DNA of 10,638 nucleotides from Sediminibacterium ginsengisoli (GCA_943324415.2 CALPLN020000054.1:1-10638), one strand, 5' to 3'. Shown: positions 1-7,332, counted from the stretch's first letter. The notes: generated from the letters alone by a model not told the origin. Numbers and translations: made by a program.

Positions 1-372
1 AACTTAGTCGCTGCTGGTGTAGCTTCTGAGGTTTTAGTTCAGGTATCTTATGCGATTGGAGTGGCTAAGCCAACATCTATCAACGTAAATACCTATGGTA
101 CTGCTAAAGTGAAGATGACAGATGGTCAAATTGGTAAATTGGTGGAAGGTATTTTTGATATGCGTCCTTACTTTATTGAGCAAAGATTAAAGTTAAGAAC
201 GCCAATGTATAGTGAGACTGCTGCTTATGGCCATATGGGTCGTAAGAATGAGACAGTGACTAAAACATTCACTACTCCAGATGGTAAATCAAAGACCATG
301 AAAGTGGAATTGTTTACTTGGGAGAAACTAGATTATGTGACAAAGGTTAAAAAGGCCTTTGGTTTAAAATAA
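1..372 (+). CDS. metK: S-adenosylmethionine synthetase, C-terminal part (5' end outside window)
   Basis: This is the last 123 residues of methionine adenosyltransferase, the cytoplasmic enzyme that makes S-adenosylmethionine from ATP and methionine. The reading frame is open from base 1, so the gene begins upstream. A GTG at 61 lies inside the conserved stretch YAIGVAKP and is an internal Val codon, not a start. Family hallmarks are visible: AIGVAKP, NTYGT, DMRPYFIEQRLKLR and the near-terminal SETAAYGHMGR, followed by a short C-terminal tail ending in FGLK. The family is usually about 380-420 residues, so roughly the last third is present. Codon choice favours GGT for Gly, as in the receptor gene at 7420, which fits high expression. 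A strong terminator follows 14 bases after the stop. Identification is by recognised family motifs and is secure. Confidence 0.96.
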   Translation, partial: NLVAAGVASEVLVQVSYAIGVAKPTSINVNTYGTAKVKMTDGQIGKLVEGIFDMRPYFIEQRLKLRTPMYSETAAYGHMGRKNETVTKTFTTPDGKSKTMKVELFTWEKLDYVTKVKKAFGLK

Positions 373-386
373 ATCATTCATAGCAT

Positions 387-426
387 TAAAATCCCGTCTC
401 GACATAAATTGGGACGGGATTTTTAT
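387..426 (+). terminator. Rho-independent terminator of metK
   Basis: A near-perfect inverted repeat pairs 391-400 (ATCCCGTCTC) with 411-420 (GGGACGGGAT), with one G-T wobble and a 10-base loop. It is extended by four A-T pairs between 387-390 and 421-424. The right arm runs into a T-rich tract, giving a canonical intrinsic terminator just after the metK stop. It lies directly against the promoter of the next gene, so it separates metK from the downstream unit. Confidence 0.9.
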
Positions 427-435
427 TTTAATGCA

Positions 436-443
436 TAACTTTG
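436..443 (+). promoter_or_regulatory. Bacteroidota -7 promoter element for the rlmB-like gene
   Basis: TAACTTTG matches the Bacteroidota consensus TAnnTTTG at every fixed position. A TTG at 409-411, in the loop region of the metK terminator, could be the -33 element, but the 24-base spacing is slightly long. The box ends four bases before the ATG at 448. Transcription would therefore start at or within a base or two of the start codon, predicting a leaderless or nearly leaderless mRNA. Promoter identity is inferred from the motif and its position only. Confidence 0.7.
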
Positions 444-447
444 ACCC

Positions 448-1302
448 ATGCAGGAAAGAAACAATAGACCGGAAAGACCAGAGCGATCAGATAGATCCGG
501 AAGGCCAGAGAGAAAATTCAATGGACAAAGAAGATTTAGTCCGAGACCTAGTTTTACAACTGAACGTAAATTTATTATTGGCCGTCAACCTTTAATTGAA
601 TCTTTGGAATCTGGTGCAAATATTGAAAAAATCTTATTGCAAAAAAATGCACAAGGTGAAGGGCTTGACGAAATCAAACAATTCGCTAAAACGCATACGA
701 TTCCTGTTCAATTCGTGCCGATTGAAAAGCTCAATGGGATGACAAAAGCCAATCACCAAGGAGTGCTTGCTTTTATCTCTAATGTAAAATATTTAGACCT
801 ACAGGAAGTCATTGATTTTGTAGTAACAAAAGGGGAGACGCCCTTATTTATGATGTTGGATGGCGTGACGGATGTTCGAAATATTGGAGCTATCAGTAGA
901 AGTATACATTGTTGTGGTGCACAGGCTTTGATCATTCCTGATAAAGGGGTAGGTGCATTGAACGAAGAAGCATTTAAAAGTAGTGCAGGTGCATTGGAGC
1001 ATATTCATGTGGTTCGTGTAACTAGTTTATTGAAAGCAGTGGATGATTTGCATATGAATGGCATACAAGTATTTACCAGTGAAATGCGTGCAGATAAAAA
1101 TGTACATGAATTAGATCTGACCATTCCAAGTTGTATCATTATGGGCGACGAGGGAAGAGGTGTTCAGCCTTATTTGGCGAAATCAGCAGATTATTTCTTT
1201 AAGATTCCAATGGCGACTAATTTTGATTCTTTTAATGTGTCCGTTGCCGCAGGCATTATCTTATACGAAGCAATGAAGCAAAGATTGTTTCCTGTTAAAT
1301 AA
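448..1302 (+). CDS. rlmB: RlmB/TrmH-type 23S rRNA (guanosine-2'-O-)-methyltransferase
   Basis: This 284-residue SPOUT-superfamily RNA methyltransferase transfers a methyl group from SAM to a ribose 2'-OH. The RlmB branch modifies G2251 of 23S rRNA. Residues 1-40 are an Arg/Pro/Glu-rich, probably disordered tail. Residues about 41-115 form the SpoU substrate-binding domain, starting at KFIIGRQPLIESL. The catalytic SpoU domain follows. Motif 1 has Asn145 and Arg151 (NIGAISR). Motif 2 is MGDEGRGV at 232-239. Motif 3 runs from IPMATNF at 253 through FNVSVAAG, with Asn263. These residues build the knotted SAM site and dimer interface. The start at 448 is supported by the adjacent promoter box and by the absence of another Met before the substrate-binding domain. 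It leads a co-directional gene run, 12 bases before the GSCFA gene. RlmB is the likeliest assignment, but the exact target within the TrmH/SpoU family cannot be fixed from sequence alone. Confidence 0.88.
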   Translation: MQERNNRPERPERSDRSGRPERKFNGQRRFSPRPSFTTERKFIIGRQPLIESLESGANIEKILLQKNAQGEGLDEIKQFAKTHTIPVQFVPIEKLNGMTKANHQGVLAFISNVKYLDLQEVIDFVVTKGETPLFMMLDGVTDVRNIGAISRSIHCCGAQALIIPDKGVGALNEEAFKSSAGALEHIHVVRVTSLLKAVDDLHMNGIQVFTSEMRADKNVHELDLTIPSCIIMGDEGRGVQPYLAKSADYFFKIPMATNFDSFNVSVAAGIILYEAMKQRLFPVK

Positions 1303-1314
1303 GCGCAAAACAAA

Positions 1315-2316
1315 ATGAAATTCAAATTAACACTAGACGCTAAACCATCTAAGCATACAATTGCATATGGGGACAAGCTCATGTTAATTGGGTCATGTTT
1401 TACCGAAAATATAGGTGCAAAATTTAAGACACATTTATTTAAAGTGTCAGAGAACCCCTATGGGATTTTATTCAATCCAGTAAGTGTTGCAACTGCATTA
1501 ACTGAGATCATAGAAGCTCGACAATATACCATTGAGGATATTTTTCAATACAATGAACTTTGGCATAGTTGGAATCACCATAGCCGTTTTTCTGCTGTGG
1601 ATCAAAAAGAGGCATTAGAAAAAATGAATGCTTCCATTGTTGAAGCGCATCATTTTTTGAAATCTGCCAACCAGTTGGTGATTACTTTGGGTTCTGCATG
1701 GTTGTATCACCTTACAAATGAAGCGCCTTTGGGAGTTGGGCAAGTGGTTGCCAATAACCATAAAGCACCTGCAAACTGGTTTTTCAAATCTTTAATGCAG
1801 CCTACAGTTTTACTAGAAAATTTACATGGCCTAGTAAAGCATTTGCAATCTTTTAATCCAAAATTACAGATCATATTTACCATCAGCCCTGTTCGACATT
1901 TAAGAGAAGGATTGGTGGAAAACAATCGTAGTAAGGCAGTTTTAATTCATGCAGTGCATGAATTGGTTGGCCTTTATGATCATGTGGATTATTTTCCAGC
2001 ATATGAGTATGTGATTGATGATTTAAGAGACTATCGATTCTATGCAGAAGACTTAGTCCATCCAAATTTTGCTGCATCTGGGTATGTATGGGAAAAATTA
2101 GTAGAGACCTATATGGGGTCAAATACACAATCGATTATGAAACAAGTTGCTGAGCTTCAATTGGCAATCAACCATAAACCTTTTTTTATAGGTTCGGCAG
2201 AACATCAAAAGTTCCTTCAATCTAGTATTCGTAAAACGGAGGCGTTGATGGCAGCTTATCCAGATCTTCCATTACAGGATCATTTAGCTTTTTTTAAGGG
2301 CTGCATAAGCAAATAA
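1315..2316 (+). CDS. GSCFA-family protein, SGNH-hydrolase-like
   Basis: This 333-residue protein belongs to the GSCFA family, named for its N-terminal motif. Here the motif reads GSCFTENIG at 26-34, with Ser27 as the candidate nucleophile. The family resembles SGNH/GDSL esterases. A possible matching catalytic pair, Asp246 and His249, lies in EDLVHPNFAASGY, in the position of SGNH block V. Other conserved-looking stretches are NPYGILFNP, VITLGSAWLY and TISPVRHLREG. No signal peptide or membrane segment is evident, so a cytoplasmic location is likely. It starts 12 bases after the rlmB-like stop and ends 29 bases before the acylase gene, which suggests co-transcription. Physiological substrates are not established for this family to my knowledge. 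The family call is strong; hydrolase activity and the catalytic triad are inference from motif positions. Confidence 0.88.
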   Translation: MKFKLTLDAKPSKHTIAYGDKLMLIGSCFTENIGAKFKTHLFKVSENPYGILFNPVSVATALTEIIEARQYTIEDIFQYNELWHSWNHHSRFSAVDQKEALEKMNASIVEAHHFLKSANQLVITLGSAWLYHLTNEAPLGVGQVVANNHKAPANWFFKSLMQPTVLLENLHGLVKHLQSFNPKLQIIFTISPVRHLREGLVENNRSKAVLIHAVHELVGLYDHVDYFPAYEYVIDDLRDYRFYAEDLVHPNFAASGYVWEKLVETYMGSNTQSIMKQVAELQLAINHKPFFIGSAEHQKFLQSSIRKTEALMAAYPDLPLQDHLAFFKGCISK

Positions 2317-2345
2317 TTGCTACATTAGAGGTCTAAATTATTGCC

Positions 2346-4829
2346 ATGCGCATAGTACCATTTTTAGTGTCAGCGACTGTAACAGCTGGACTTGTCTTTA
2401 CATTGAATATTCAATTGAAATTAGGCGCCACAAAAGCACCTCGGTTGGGTTATTTTTTATCTCCACAACATGGTTTTTGGAAAAATGCAGAAAAGGTCAA
2501 TACCAACTTTGATGCAACTATACTTGCCAATGATTTGAAAGGAGAGGTGGATGTGTATATGGATGACCGTTTAGTGCCGCATATTTATGCAGACAATGAT
2601 GAAGATGCCTATTATGTTCAAGGCTATTTACATGCCAAATACAGATTGTGGCAGATGGATTTTCAAACGCGTGTGGCTGCCGGAAGATTAAGTGAAGTTG
2701 CAGGGGCAGATAAATTATCGATTGATCGTTTTTTCAGAAGATTAGGCATGGTATATGGTCCAGAAAGAACAGAAGAGTATATCAACGCAAACAATCCAGT
2801 CATGAAAGCCACAGTGGATGCGTATACTGCAGGCGTGAATGCTTATTTAAAACAATTGGCACCAGAAGATTTGCCTTTCGAATACAAGTTGATGAATTTT
2901 GAGCCAGAAAACTGGACGCCTAAAAAAACCTATTTGTTTTTAATGTTCATGTCTTATGATTTAACTGGAAGATCAGCGAGTGCGGATTTGCAATTGACCA
3001 ACACCAGAGATTATCTAGGCTATGACTTATTTGATCAATTGTATACCAACCAACAAGATTCTTTAGATCCAATTATTCCAATTGGAACAGCCTATGCAGA
3101 TCCTAGTATAGTGCCGATAAAGCCATTACAATCTGATATGGCTTATTTAAAAAAGACACCGAATGTAGACATAGCTAAAGTAGTTGAAACACCAGAAGCG
3201 CCAGATCCAAACAACGGAAGCAATAATTGGGCGGTGAGTGGATCAATGACAAAATCGGGCAGACCCATTGTATGTAGTGATCCCCATTTAGGGTTGAATC
3301 TACCATCTTTATGGTATGAAGTTCAAATTACAACACCTTCGCACAGTACCTATGGTGCAAGTTTCCCGGGATCTCCTGCTGTGATCATTGGATTCAATGA
3401 TAGTTTAGCTTGGGGTGTGACCAATGCAGGAAGAGATGTGCTAGATTATTATGAATTAAAATTTAAGGACACTACTCAAAATGAATACTGGTATAACGGC
3501 GCATGGAAGTCGGTAACGAAAAGAGTAGAAGTCATTAAAGTAAAAGATAGTGCAGACGTGATTGAAAATATTGCAATGAGTCATTGGGGCCCAGTGATGT
3601 TTGATGCCTATTATCAAAATCCACAATCAAATGGGAGAAATCTTGCAGTAAAGTGGACGGCGCACAATCCATCTACAGGTGTAGAAACTTTTTATCAATT
3701 GAATCGCGCTAAAAATATCGACGATTATTCTAAAGCCATTCAGTTATGGAAATGTCCAGGTCAAAATTTTGTGGTAGCTACTAAGTCTGGAGATATCGCC
3801 ATTAAACAACAAGGAGATTTTGTAGCAAGATGGGATAGACAAGGGGACTTTATCATGCCAGGAGAAGATAGTAGTTATGATTGGCAGGGAATCATTCCTT
3901 TTGAGGAAAATCCAATGATCTTAAATCCTGCACGTGGATTTGTAAGTAGTGCCAATCAAAAATCGACTGACGCGAGTTATCCCTATTATTTAGGAACAGC
4001 AAGCTCGTTTCCTTTATATAGAGGGATCAGTGTCAACAAGCAATTGTCTGGAATGACACAAGTAACAGCTCAGGATATGCAAGCATTGCAAACGAATAAC
4101 TACAATGTATTTGCGGAGCAAGCAAGGCCAGCTTTGATGAAGTTGGTAGATATGAATCGTTTAAGTAAAGAGGCCCAAAGGATGGTACAGACGATGTCTC
4201 AATGGAACTTATACAATCATCCTTCTGAAAAGGGCATTACCATATTTAAATTGATATGGGATAGTGTAGAAAATGCAGTTTGGGGAGATGAATTAGCAGG
4301 CTCAATCATTCCATTAACGAAGCCCGAATCATTTGTCTTATTAGAGCAAATGAATCGAGATTCAAATTTTAGCGTTGCAGATGATATTAGAACGAAGGGT
4401 AAAGTAGAAAGCCTGAAAGAGCAAGTGTTATTGGGAATTGAAAAAGCAACAGAAAAATGTTTGGAATTAGAAAAAGAAAATAAATTAAGTTGGGAAGCAT
4501 TTAAGGCAACTAGAGTGTTACACTTGACTAAAATACCCGCATTGAGTAGATTGAATCTGCCAATTGGGGGTGGTGTGAATATCATTAATGCGACTGGAGA
4601 AAATCATGGACCAAGCTGGAGAATGGTGGTGCATTTGACCGATGAAATCGAAGCCTATGGATTGTACCCAGGAGGGCAGAGTGGCAATCCAGGTAGTCCT
4701 TATTACGACAGCTTTGTGGATTATTGGGCAGCTGGTAAATATTACAGATTGCTGTTCTTGCCTAAAGAAAAATTAAAACAACATGAAAGAACTAAATGGC
4801 ATATTCAATTTAAAAAAGCAGTTGCTTAG
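2346..4829 (+). CDS. Penicillin-acylase-family Ntn hydrolase (penicillin amidase)
   Basis: This 827-residue protein is an N-terminal-nucleophile amidohydrolase of the penicillin G/cephalosporin/acyl-homoserine-lactone acylase family. Such precursors cut themselves into alpha and beta chains to expose a Ser. Residues about 4-24 form a hydrophobic signal peptide or membrane anchor, implying export. The alpha region includes HIYADNDEDAYYVQGYLHAK and the WQMDFQTR/AAGRLSE segment. Autocleavage is expected between Gly291 and Ser292 in GSNNW. His314 (DPHLGL) occupies beta position 23, as in cephalosporin and quorum-quenching acylases rather than the Gln of penicillin G acylase. WGVTNAG at 356-362 marks the oxyanion region. 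Asn537 in SSANQK is the likely counterpart of the catalytic beta-Asn. The C-terminal part carries GENHGPSWRMVV and PGGQSGNPGSPYYDS. Length is normal and the reading frame intact. The natural substrate is unknown; beta-lactam, N-acyl amino acid, lipopeptide or homoserine-lactone side-chain removal are all possible. Confidence 0.92.
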   Translation: MRIVPFLVSATVTAGLVFTLNIQLKLGATKAPRLGYFLSPQHGFWKNAEKVNTNFDATILANDLKGEVDVYMDDRLVPHIYADNDEDAYYVQGYLHAKYRLWQMDFQTRVAAGRLSEVAGADKLSIDRFFRRLGMVYGPERTEEYINANNPVMKATVDAYTAGVNAYLKQLAPEDLPFEYKLMNFEPENWTPKKTYLFLMFMSYDLTGRSASADLQLTNTRDYLGYDLFDQLYTNQQDSLDPIIPIGTAYADPSIVPIKPLQSDMAYLKKTPNVDIAKVVETPEAPDPNNGSNNWAVSGSMTKSGRPIVCSDPHLGLNLPSLWYEVQITTPSHSTYGASFPGSPAVIIGFNDSLAWGVTNAGRDVLDYYELKFKDTTQNEYWYNGAWKSVTKRVEVIKVKDSADVIENIAMSHWGPVMFDAYYQNPQSNGRNLAVKWTAHNPSTGVETFYQLNRAKNIDDYSKAIQLWKCPGQNFVVATKSGDIAIKQQGDFVARWDRQGDFIMPGEDSSYDWQGIIPFEENPMILNPARGFVSSANQKSTDASYPYYLGTASSFPLYRGISVNKQLSGMTQVTAQDMQALQTNNYNVFAEQARPALMKLVDMNRLSKEAQRMVQTMSQWNLYNHPSEKGITIFKLIWDSVENAVWGDELAGSIIPLTKPESFVLLEQMNRDSNFSVADDIRTKGKVESLKEQVLLGIEKATEKCLELEKENKLSWEAFKATRVLHLTKIPALSRLNLPIGGGVNIINATGENHGPSWRMVVHLTDEIEAYGLYPGGQSGNPGSPYYDSFVDYWAAGKYYRLLFLPKEKLKQHERTKWHIQFKKAVA

Positions 4830-4861
4830 TTTCTAAACACATCACATTTAAAAATAGTCAA

Positions 4862-5218
4862 ATGAAATTTATACTATCAATATTATTAGTCGCCTTAGTC
4901 ACTTTTGCGGTGGGTATTTATGGCAACCTTCCTTGGTGGAGTTTTACAGTAACAAATTTAATCATCGCAATAGCATTGCCAATTAAGCCATTACAAGCTT
5001 TTGTAGCTGGCGCATTGGGCGTGGGTGCTTTATGGGCAGGCTTGGCATTCGGGATAGACATGGCGAACAACCATATCTTATCTTCCAAAGTAGCACAGAT
5101 ACTTCCTTTAGGAGGTTCTTATATAGCTTTGATTGTGATCACTGCTTTGGTAGGTGCATTATTAGGCGGGTTGGCTTCTTTAACTGGATCTTTTGTAAGA
5201 AAACCTGAAATTAAATAG
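4862..5218 (+). CDS. Small multi-pass membrane protein of unknown function
   Basis: I do not recognise this 118-residue protein by family. It is strongly hydrophobic, with about four candidate membrane segments: residues about 2-20, 27-42, 44-66 and 82-110. A Gly/Ala-rich last segment contains ALVGALLGGLASLTG. A short polar loop around residues 67-80 and a basic C-terminal tail (FVRKPEIK) are the only clearly soluble parts. The ATG at 4862 is 32 bases after the acylase stop, with no promoter-like box or terminator between them. It is therefore probably the last gene of the run beginning at 448. The next gene has its own promoter just after this stop. The steady hydrophobic pattern and clean gene spacing argue that it is real. 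No function is claimed. Confidence 0.78.
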   Translation: MKFILSILLVALVTFAVGIYGNLPWWSFTVTNLIIAIALPIKPLQAFVAGALGVGALWAGLAFGIDMANNHILSSKVAQILPLGGSYIALIVITALVGALLGGLASLTGSFVRKPEIK

Positions 5219-5221
5219 TTG

Positions 5222-5229
5222 TATCTTTG
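5222..5229 (+). promoter_or_regulatory. Bacteroidota -7 promoter element for trhO
   Basis: TATCTTTG is a full match to TAnnTTTG and lies just after the stop of the small membrane protein gene. It would give a leader of roughly 35-40 bases before the trhO ATG at 5274. A TTTTG at 5191-5195 is the only -33-like element nearby, and its 26-base spacing is longer than usual. No terminator hairpin is visible between 5218 and 5274, so read-through from the upstream unit may add to trhO expression. Confidence 0.6.
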
Positions 5230-5273
5230 TAATCAATTTGCTTAATCTGTAATTGAGCTTAAATTAAATTCAT

Positions 5274-6323
5274 ATGGCACAGCTGCACAACCGTGTTTCA
5301 AACAAAGAGTTGAAACAAAAATTGTACGAAGAAGATTTCGAGAGAACGACAATTAGTTTTTACCACTATTTTCCAATTCCAGACCCAGTTAATTTTAGAG
5401 ATGAGATGTACCGTGCATTGAATGAGATGCAAGTGTTTGGACGGATATATATAGCGACAGAAGGAATCAATGCACAGATTAGTGTACCGACTCATTCATT
5501 TGACCTGTTCAAAGCCTATCTTTTTTCTTTTAATGCCTTAAATGGCATCCGATTAAACAAAGCCGTGAATGACAATGGAAAGAGTTTTTGGGTGCTAAAA
5601 ATTAAAGTAAGAGAAAAAGTGGTGGCAGATGGGATTGAAGATCCCAATTTCAGTATGGAGAACAAAGGGAAATATGTGAATGCGCAACAAATGAACCAAC
5701 TACTTGAGTCGCCTGATACCATTGTGATTGATATGCGCAATCATTATGAATATGAAGTGGGCCACTTTGACAACGCTATTGAAATCCCTTCAGATACTTT
5801 TAGAGACCAATTGCCAATGGCGGCAGACATGATGCAGCAACATAAGGATAAGAACATCATCATGTATTGTACGGGTGGGATACGTTGTGAAAAAGCGAGT
5901 GCTTATATGTTACATGAGGGTTTTAAAAATGTGTTTCATTTGGAAGGCGGGGTAATTCATTATGCCAACAAAATAAAAGAAGCTGGACTAGAAAGTAAAT
6001 TCAAAGGAAAGAATTTCGTATTCGATGATCGTTTGGGTGAAAAAATAACGGAGGATATCATTGCAAGTTGTCATCAATGTGGTCAGCCAGCAGACACCCA
6101 TACCAATTGCAAAAACGATGCTTGTCATCTTTTATTTATTCAATGCGAAGCCTGTGCAAAAACATTTGATGGATGTTGCACCACAGCCTGTAGAGAAGTA
6201 TATCACTTACCTATAGAAGAACAAGAGTCACTCAGAAAAGGGATAAAAAAAGGAATGCAAGTTTTTAACAAATCCAAACAAAGGCTAAGGCCTCGATTAG
6301 GCATTGACATTGAAGTGAAATAA
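5274..6323 (+). CDS. trhO: tRNA uridine-34 hydroxylase TrhO (YceA family, rhodanese-containing)
   Basis: This 349-residue protein, close in length to E. coli YceA (about 350), belongs to the TrhO family. That family hydroxylates U34 of certain tRNAs to 5-hydroxyuridine in an oxygen-dependent reaction, helping wobble decoding. Residues about 25-125 form the N-terminal ferredoxin/acylphosphatase-like domain (FYHYFPIPDP, then YIATEGINAQIS). The rhodanese domain spans about 140-240, with IDMRNHYEYEVGHF from 152 and the active loop CTGGIRCEK. Cys199 is the expected catalytic Cys, with Cys205 close by. A C-terminal segment at 266-306 holds nine Cys residues, including CHQCG, NCKNDACH and QCEAC, probably binding metal. 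The ATG at 5274 follows a good promoter box and is in register with the family N-terminus. It is convergent with purC across 64 bases. Family assignment is firm; the biochemical role is transferred from characterised homologues. Confidence 0.94.
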   Translation: MAQLHNRVSNKELKQKLYEEDFERTTISFYHYFPIPDPVNFRDEMYRALNEMQVFGRIYIATEGINAQISVPTHSFDLFKAYLFSFNALNGIRLNKAVNDNGKSFWVLKIKVREKVVADGIEDPNFSMENKGKYVNAQQMNQLLESPDTIVIDMRNHYEYEVGHFDNAIEIPSDTFRDQLPMAADMMQQHKDKNIIMYCTGGIRCEKASAYMLHEGFKNVFHLEGGVIHYANKIKEAGLESKFKGKNFVFDDRLGEKITEDIIASCHQCGQPADTHTNCKNDACHLLFIQCEACAKTFDGCCTTACREVYHLPIEEQESLRKGIKKGMQVFNKSKQRLRPRLGIDIEVK

Positions 6324-6357
6324 TATATTCAATAAGAAATTCATAAATAAGTGAAGC

Positions 6358-6389
6358 AAAAAAATCCCGACCTAAGCCGGGATTTTTTT
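6358..6389. terminator. Bidirectional intrinsic terminator between trhO and purC
   Basis: A 12-pair stem joins 6358-6369 (seven A then TCCCG) to 6378-6389 (CGGGA then seven T), with an 8-base loop. The A tract on one side and T tract on the other make it work as a Rho-independent terminator on either strand, as expected between converging genes. The right arm overlaps the first two plus-strand bases (6388-6389) of the purC stop codon, so transcription of purC ends almost immediately after translation. Confidence 0.92.
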
Positions 6390-7320
6390 ATTGTATTCCT
6401 AATGCGTTCAATGCATTTGTGATTAATTGATAGGTCTCGATTTCGGTTTTTGGTTCTGGCTTAAATGGTTCACCAATAATTTGCTCATACAATTCAATAT
6501 ATCTTTTAGAAATGGTTTGAATCCATTCTTCTGACATGTCCGGAACGGTTTGTCCTTCTTTACCCATAAAATTATTTTCGATCAACCATTCTCTAACGAA
6601 CTCCTTACTCAACTGTTTTTGCTTTTCTTGGTTTATTTGTCTTGCTTCAAATCCTTCTGCATAAAAATACCTTGATGAATCTGGCGTATGAATCTCGTCC
6701 ATTAAATAAATCGTATCTCCAATCTTACCGAACTCATATTTTGTATCAACCAATATCAAGCCTCTTTTTGCAGCAATTTCTTTTCCTCTTGCAAAAAGTT
6801 CAAGTGCATATTTCTCTAAGATGCTCCAATCCTCTGCAGTAGCCAAGCCTTGTGCTATGATGTCTTCTTTTGAAATATCCTCATCATGTCCTTCACTCGC
6901 TTTTGTGGAGGGGGTGATGATAGGGGTAGGAAAAAAATCATTTTCTTTTAATCCTTCTGGCAAGGATACACCACAAAGTGTTCTGCCACCCGCTTGGTAG
7001 GTACGCCAAGCATGACCTACTAAATTCCCCCTAACAACCATTTCGATCTTAAAAGGGGTACATTTTTTACCAATAGCTACATTCGGAGCAGGGGTGCTGA
7101 TGAGCCAATTTGGACAAATATCCTTGGTGGCTTCCAACATATAGGCAGCAATTTGGTTCAGAACCTGTCCTTTAAAAGGGATTGGCTTGGGTAAAATTAC
7201 ATCAAATGCCGAAATTCGATCACTTGCAATCATTACAAGTAATTCATTTTCAATGTAATAGACATCTCTTACCTTGCCATGGTAGGTATTTAATAGGCCT
7301 GGGATAGTGGTTGGATTCAT
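6388..7320 (-). CDS. purC: Phosphoribosylaminoimidazole-succinocarboxamide synthase (SAICAR synthetase)
   Basis: This 310-residue cytoplasmic enzyme of de novo purine synthesis condenses CAIR with aspartate, using ATP, to give SAICAR. Visible family motifs are the nucleotide-binding GKVRD at 15-19, then ASDRISAFD at 32-40 and PFKGQVLNQ at 48-56. They are followed by EMVVRGNLVGHAW at 93-105, GVSLPEGL at 117-124, and TPSTKASEGHDEDIS at 136-150, which contributes to substrate binding. LVDTKYEFG at 190-198 and DEIHTPDSSRY at 208-218 carry metal and aspartate-site residues. The length matches the longer form of the enzyme, about 300 residues as in yeast Ade1, rather than the roughly 240-residue form. 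The ATG at 7320 lies just before the conserved N-terminal motif, so an earlier start is unlikely. It is transcribed alone here, divergent from the receptor gene, and no other pur gene is nearby. Identification is secure. Confidence 0.97.
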   Translation of the reverse strand: MNPTTIPGLLNTYHGKVRDVYYIENELLVMIASDRISAFDVILPKPIPFKGQVLNQIAAYMLEATKDICPNWLISTPAPNVAIGKKCTPFKIEMVVRGNLVGHAWRTYQAGGRTLCGVSLPEGLKENDFFPTPIITPSTKASEGHDEDISKEDIIAQGLATAEDWSILEKYALELFARGKEIAAKRGLILVDTKYEFGKIGDTIYLMDEIHTPDSSRYFYAEGFEARQINQEKQKQLSKEFVREWLIENNFMGKEGQTVPDMSEEWIQTISKRYIELYEQIIGEPFKPEPKTEIETYQLITNALNALGIQ

Positions 7321-7324
7321 TGTA

Positions 7325-7332
7325 CGAAAATA
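7325..7332 (-). promoter_or_regulatory. Possible -7 promoter element for purC
   Basis: On the minus strand the sequence reads TATTTTCG, which differs from TAnnTTTG at one fixed position. It ends four bases before the purC ATG, the same spacing as the rlmB-like promoter, so transcription could start at the start codon. No convincing -33 TTG is seen at the usual distance, so this is a weak call. Confidence 0.33.

Noticed and set aside
61..372. A separate 103-residue gene starting with GTG at 61
   Set aside because: The frame is open upstream to base 1 and GTG lies in the conserved MetK segment YAIGVAKP, so it is internal to a truncated metK.
1191..2128. Several short minus-strand open frames under the rlmB-like and GSCFA genes
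   Set aside because: They are antisense to conserved coding sequence, and have irregular composition and no start signals; they are best explained as by-products of the real codons.
4217..4585. A 122-codon open frame on the minus strand within the acylase gene
   Set aside because: It lies wholly antisense to a conserved, well-supported gene, has no promoter box, and its translation shows no recognisable motif.
5868..6195. A thiosulfate sulfurtransferase with a separate zinc-finger protein
   Set aside because: The rhodanese loop and the Cys-rich tail are in one uninterrupted frame with the TrhO N-terminal domain and total length, so this is a single TrhO protein.
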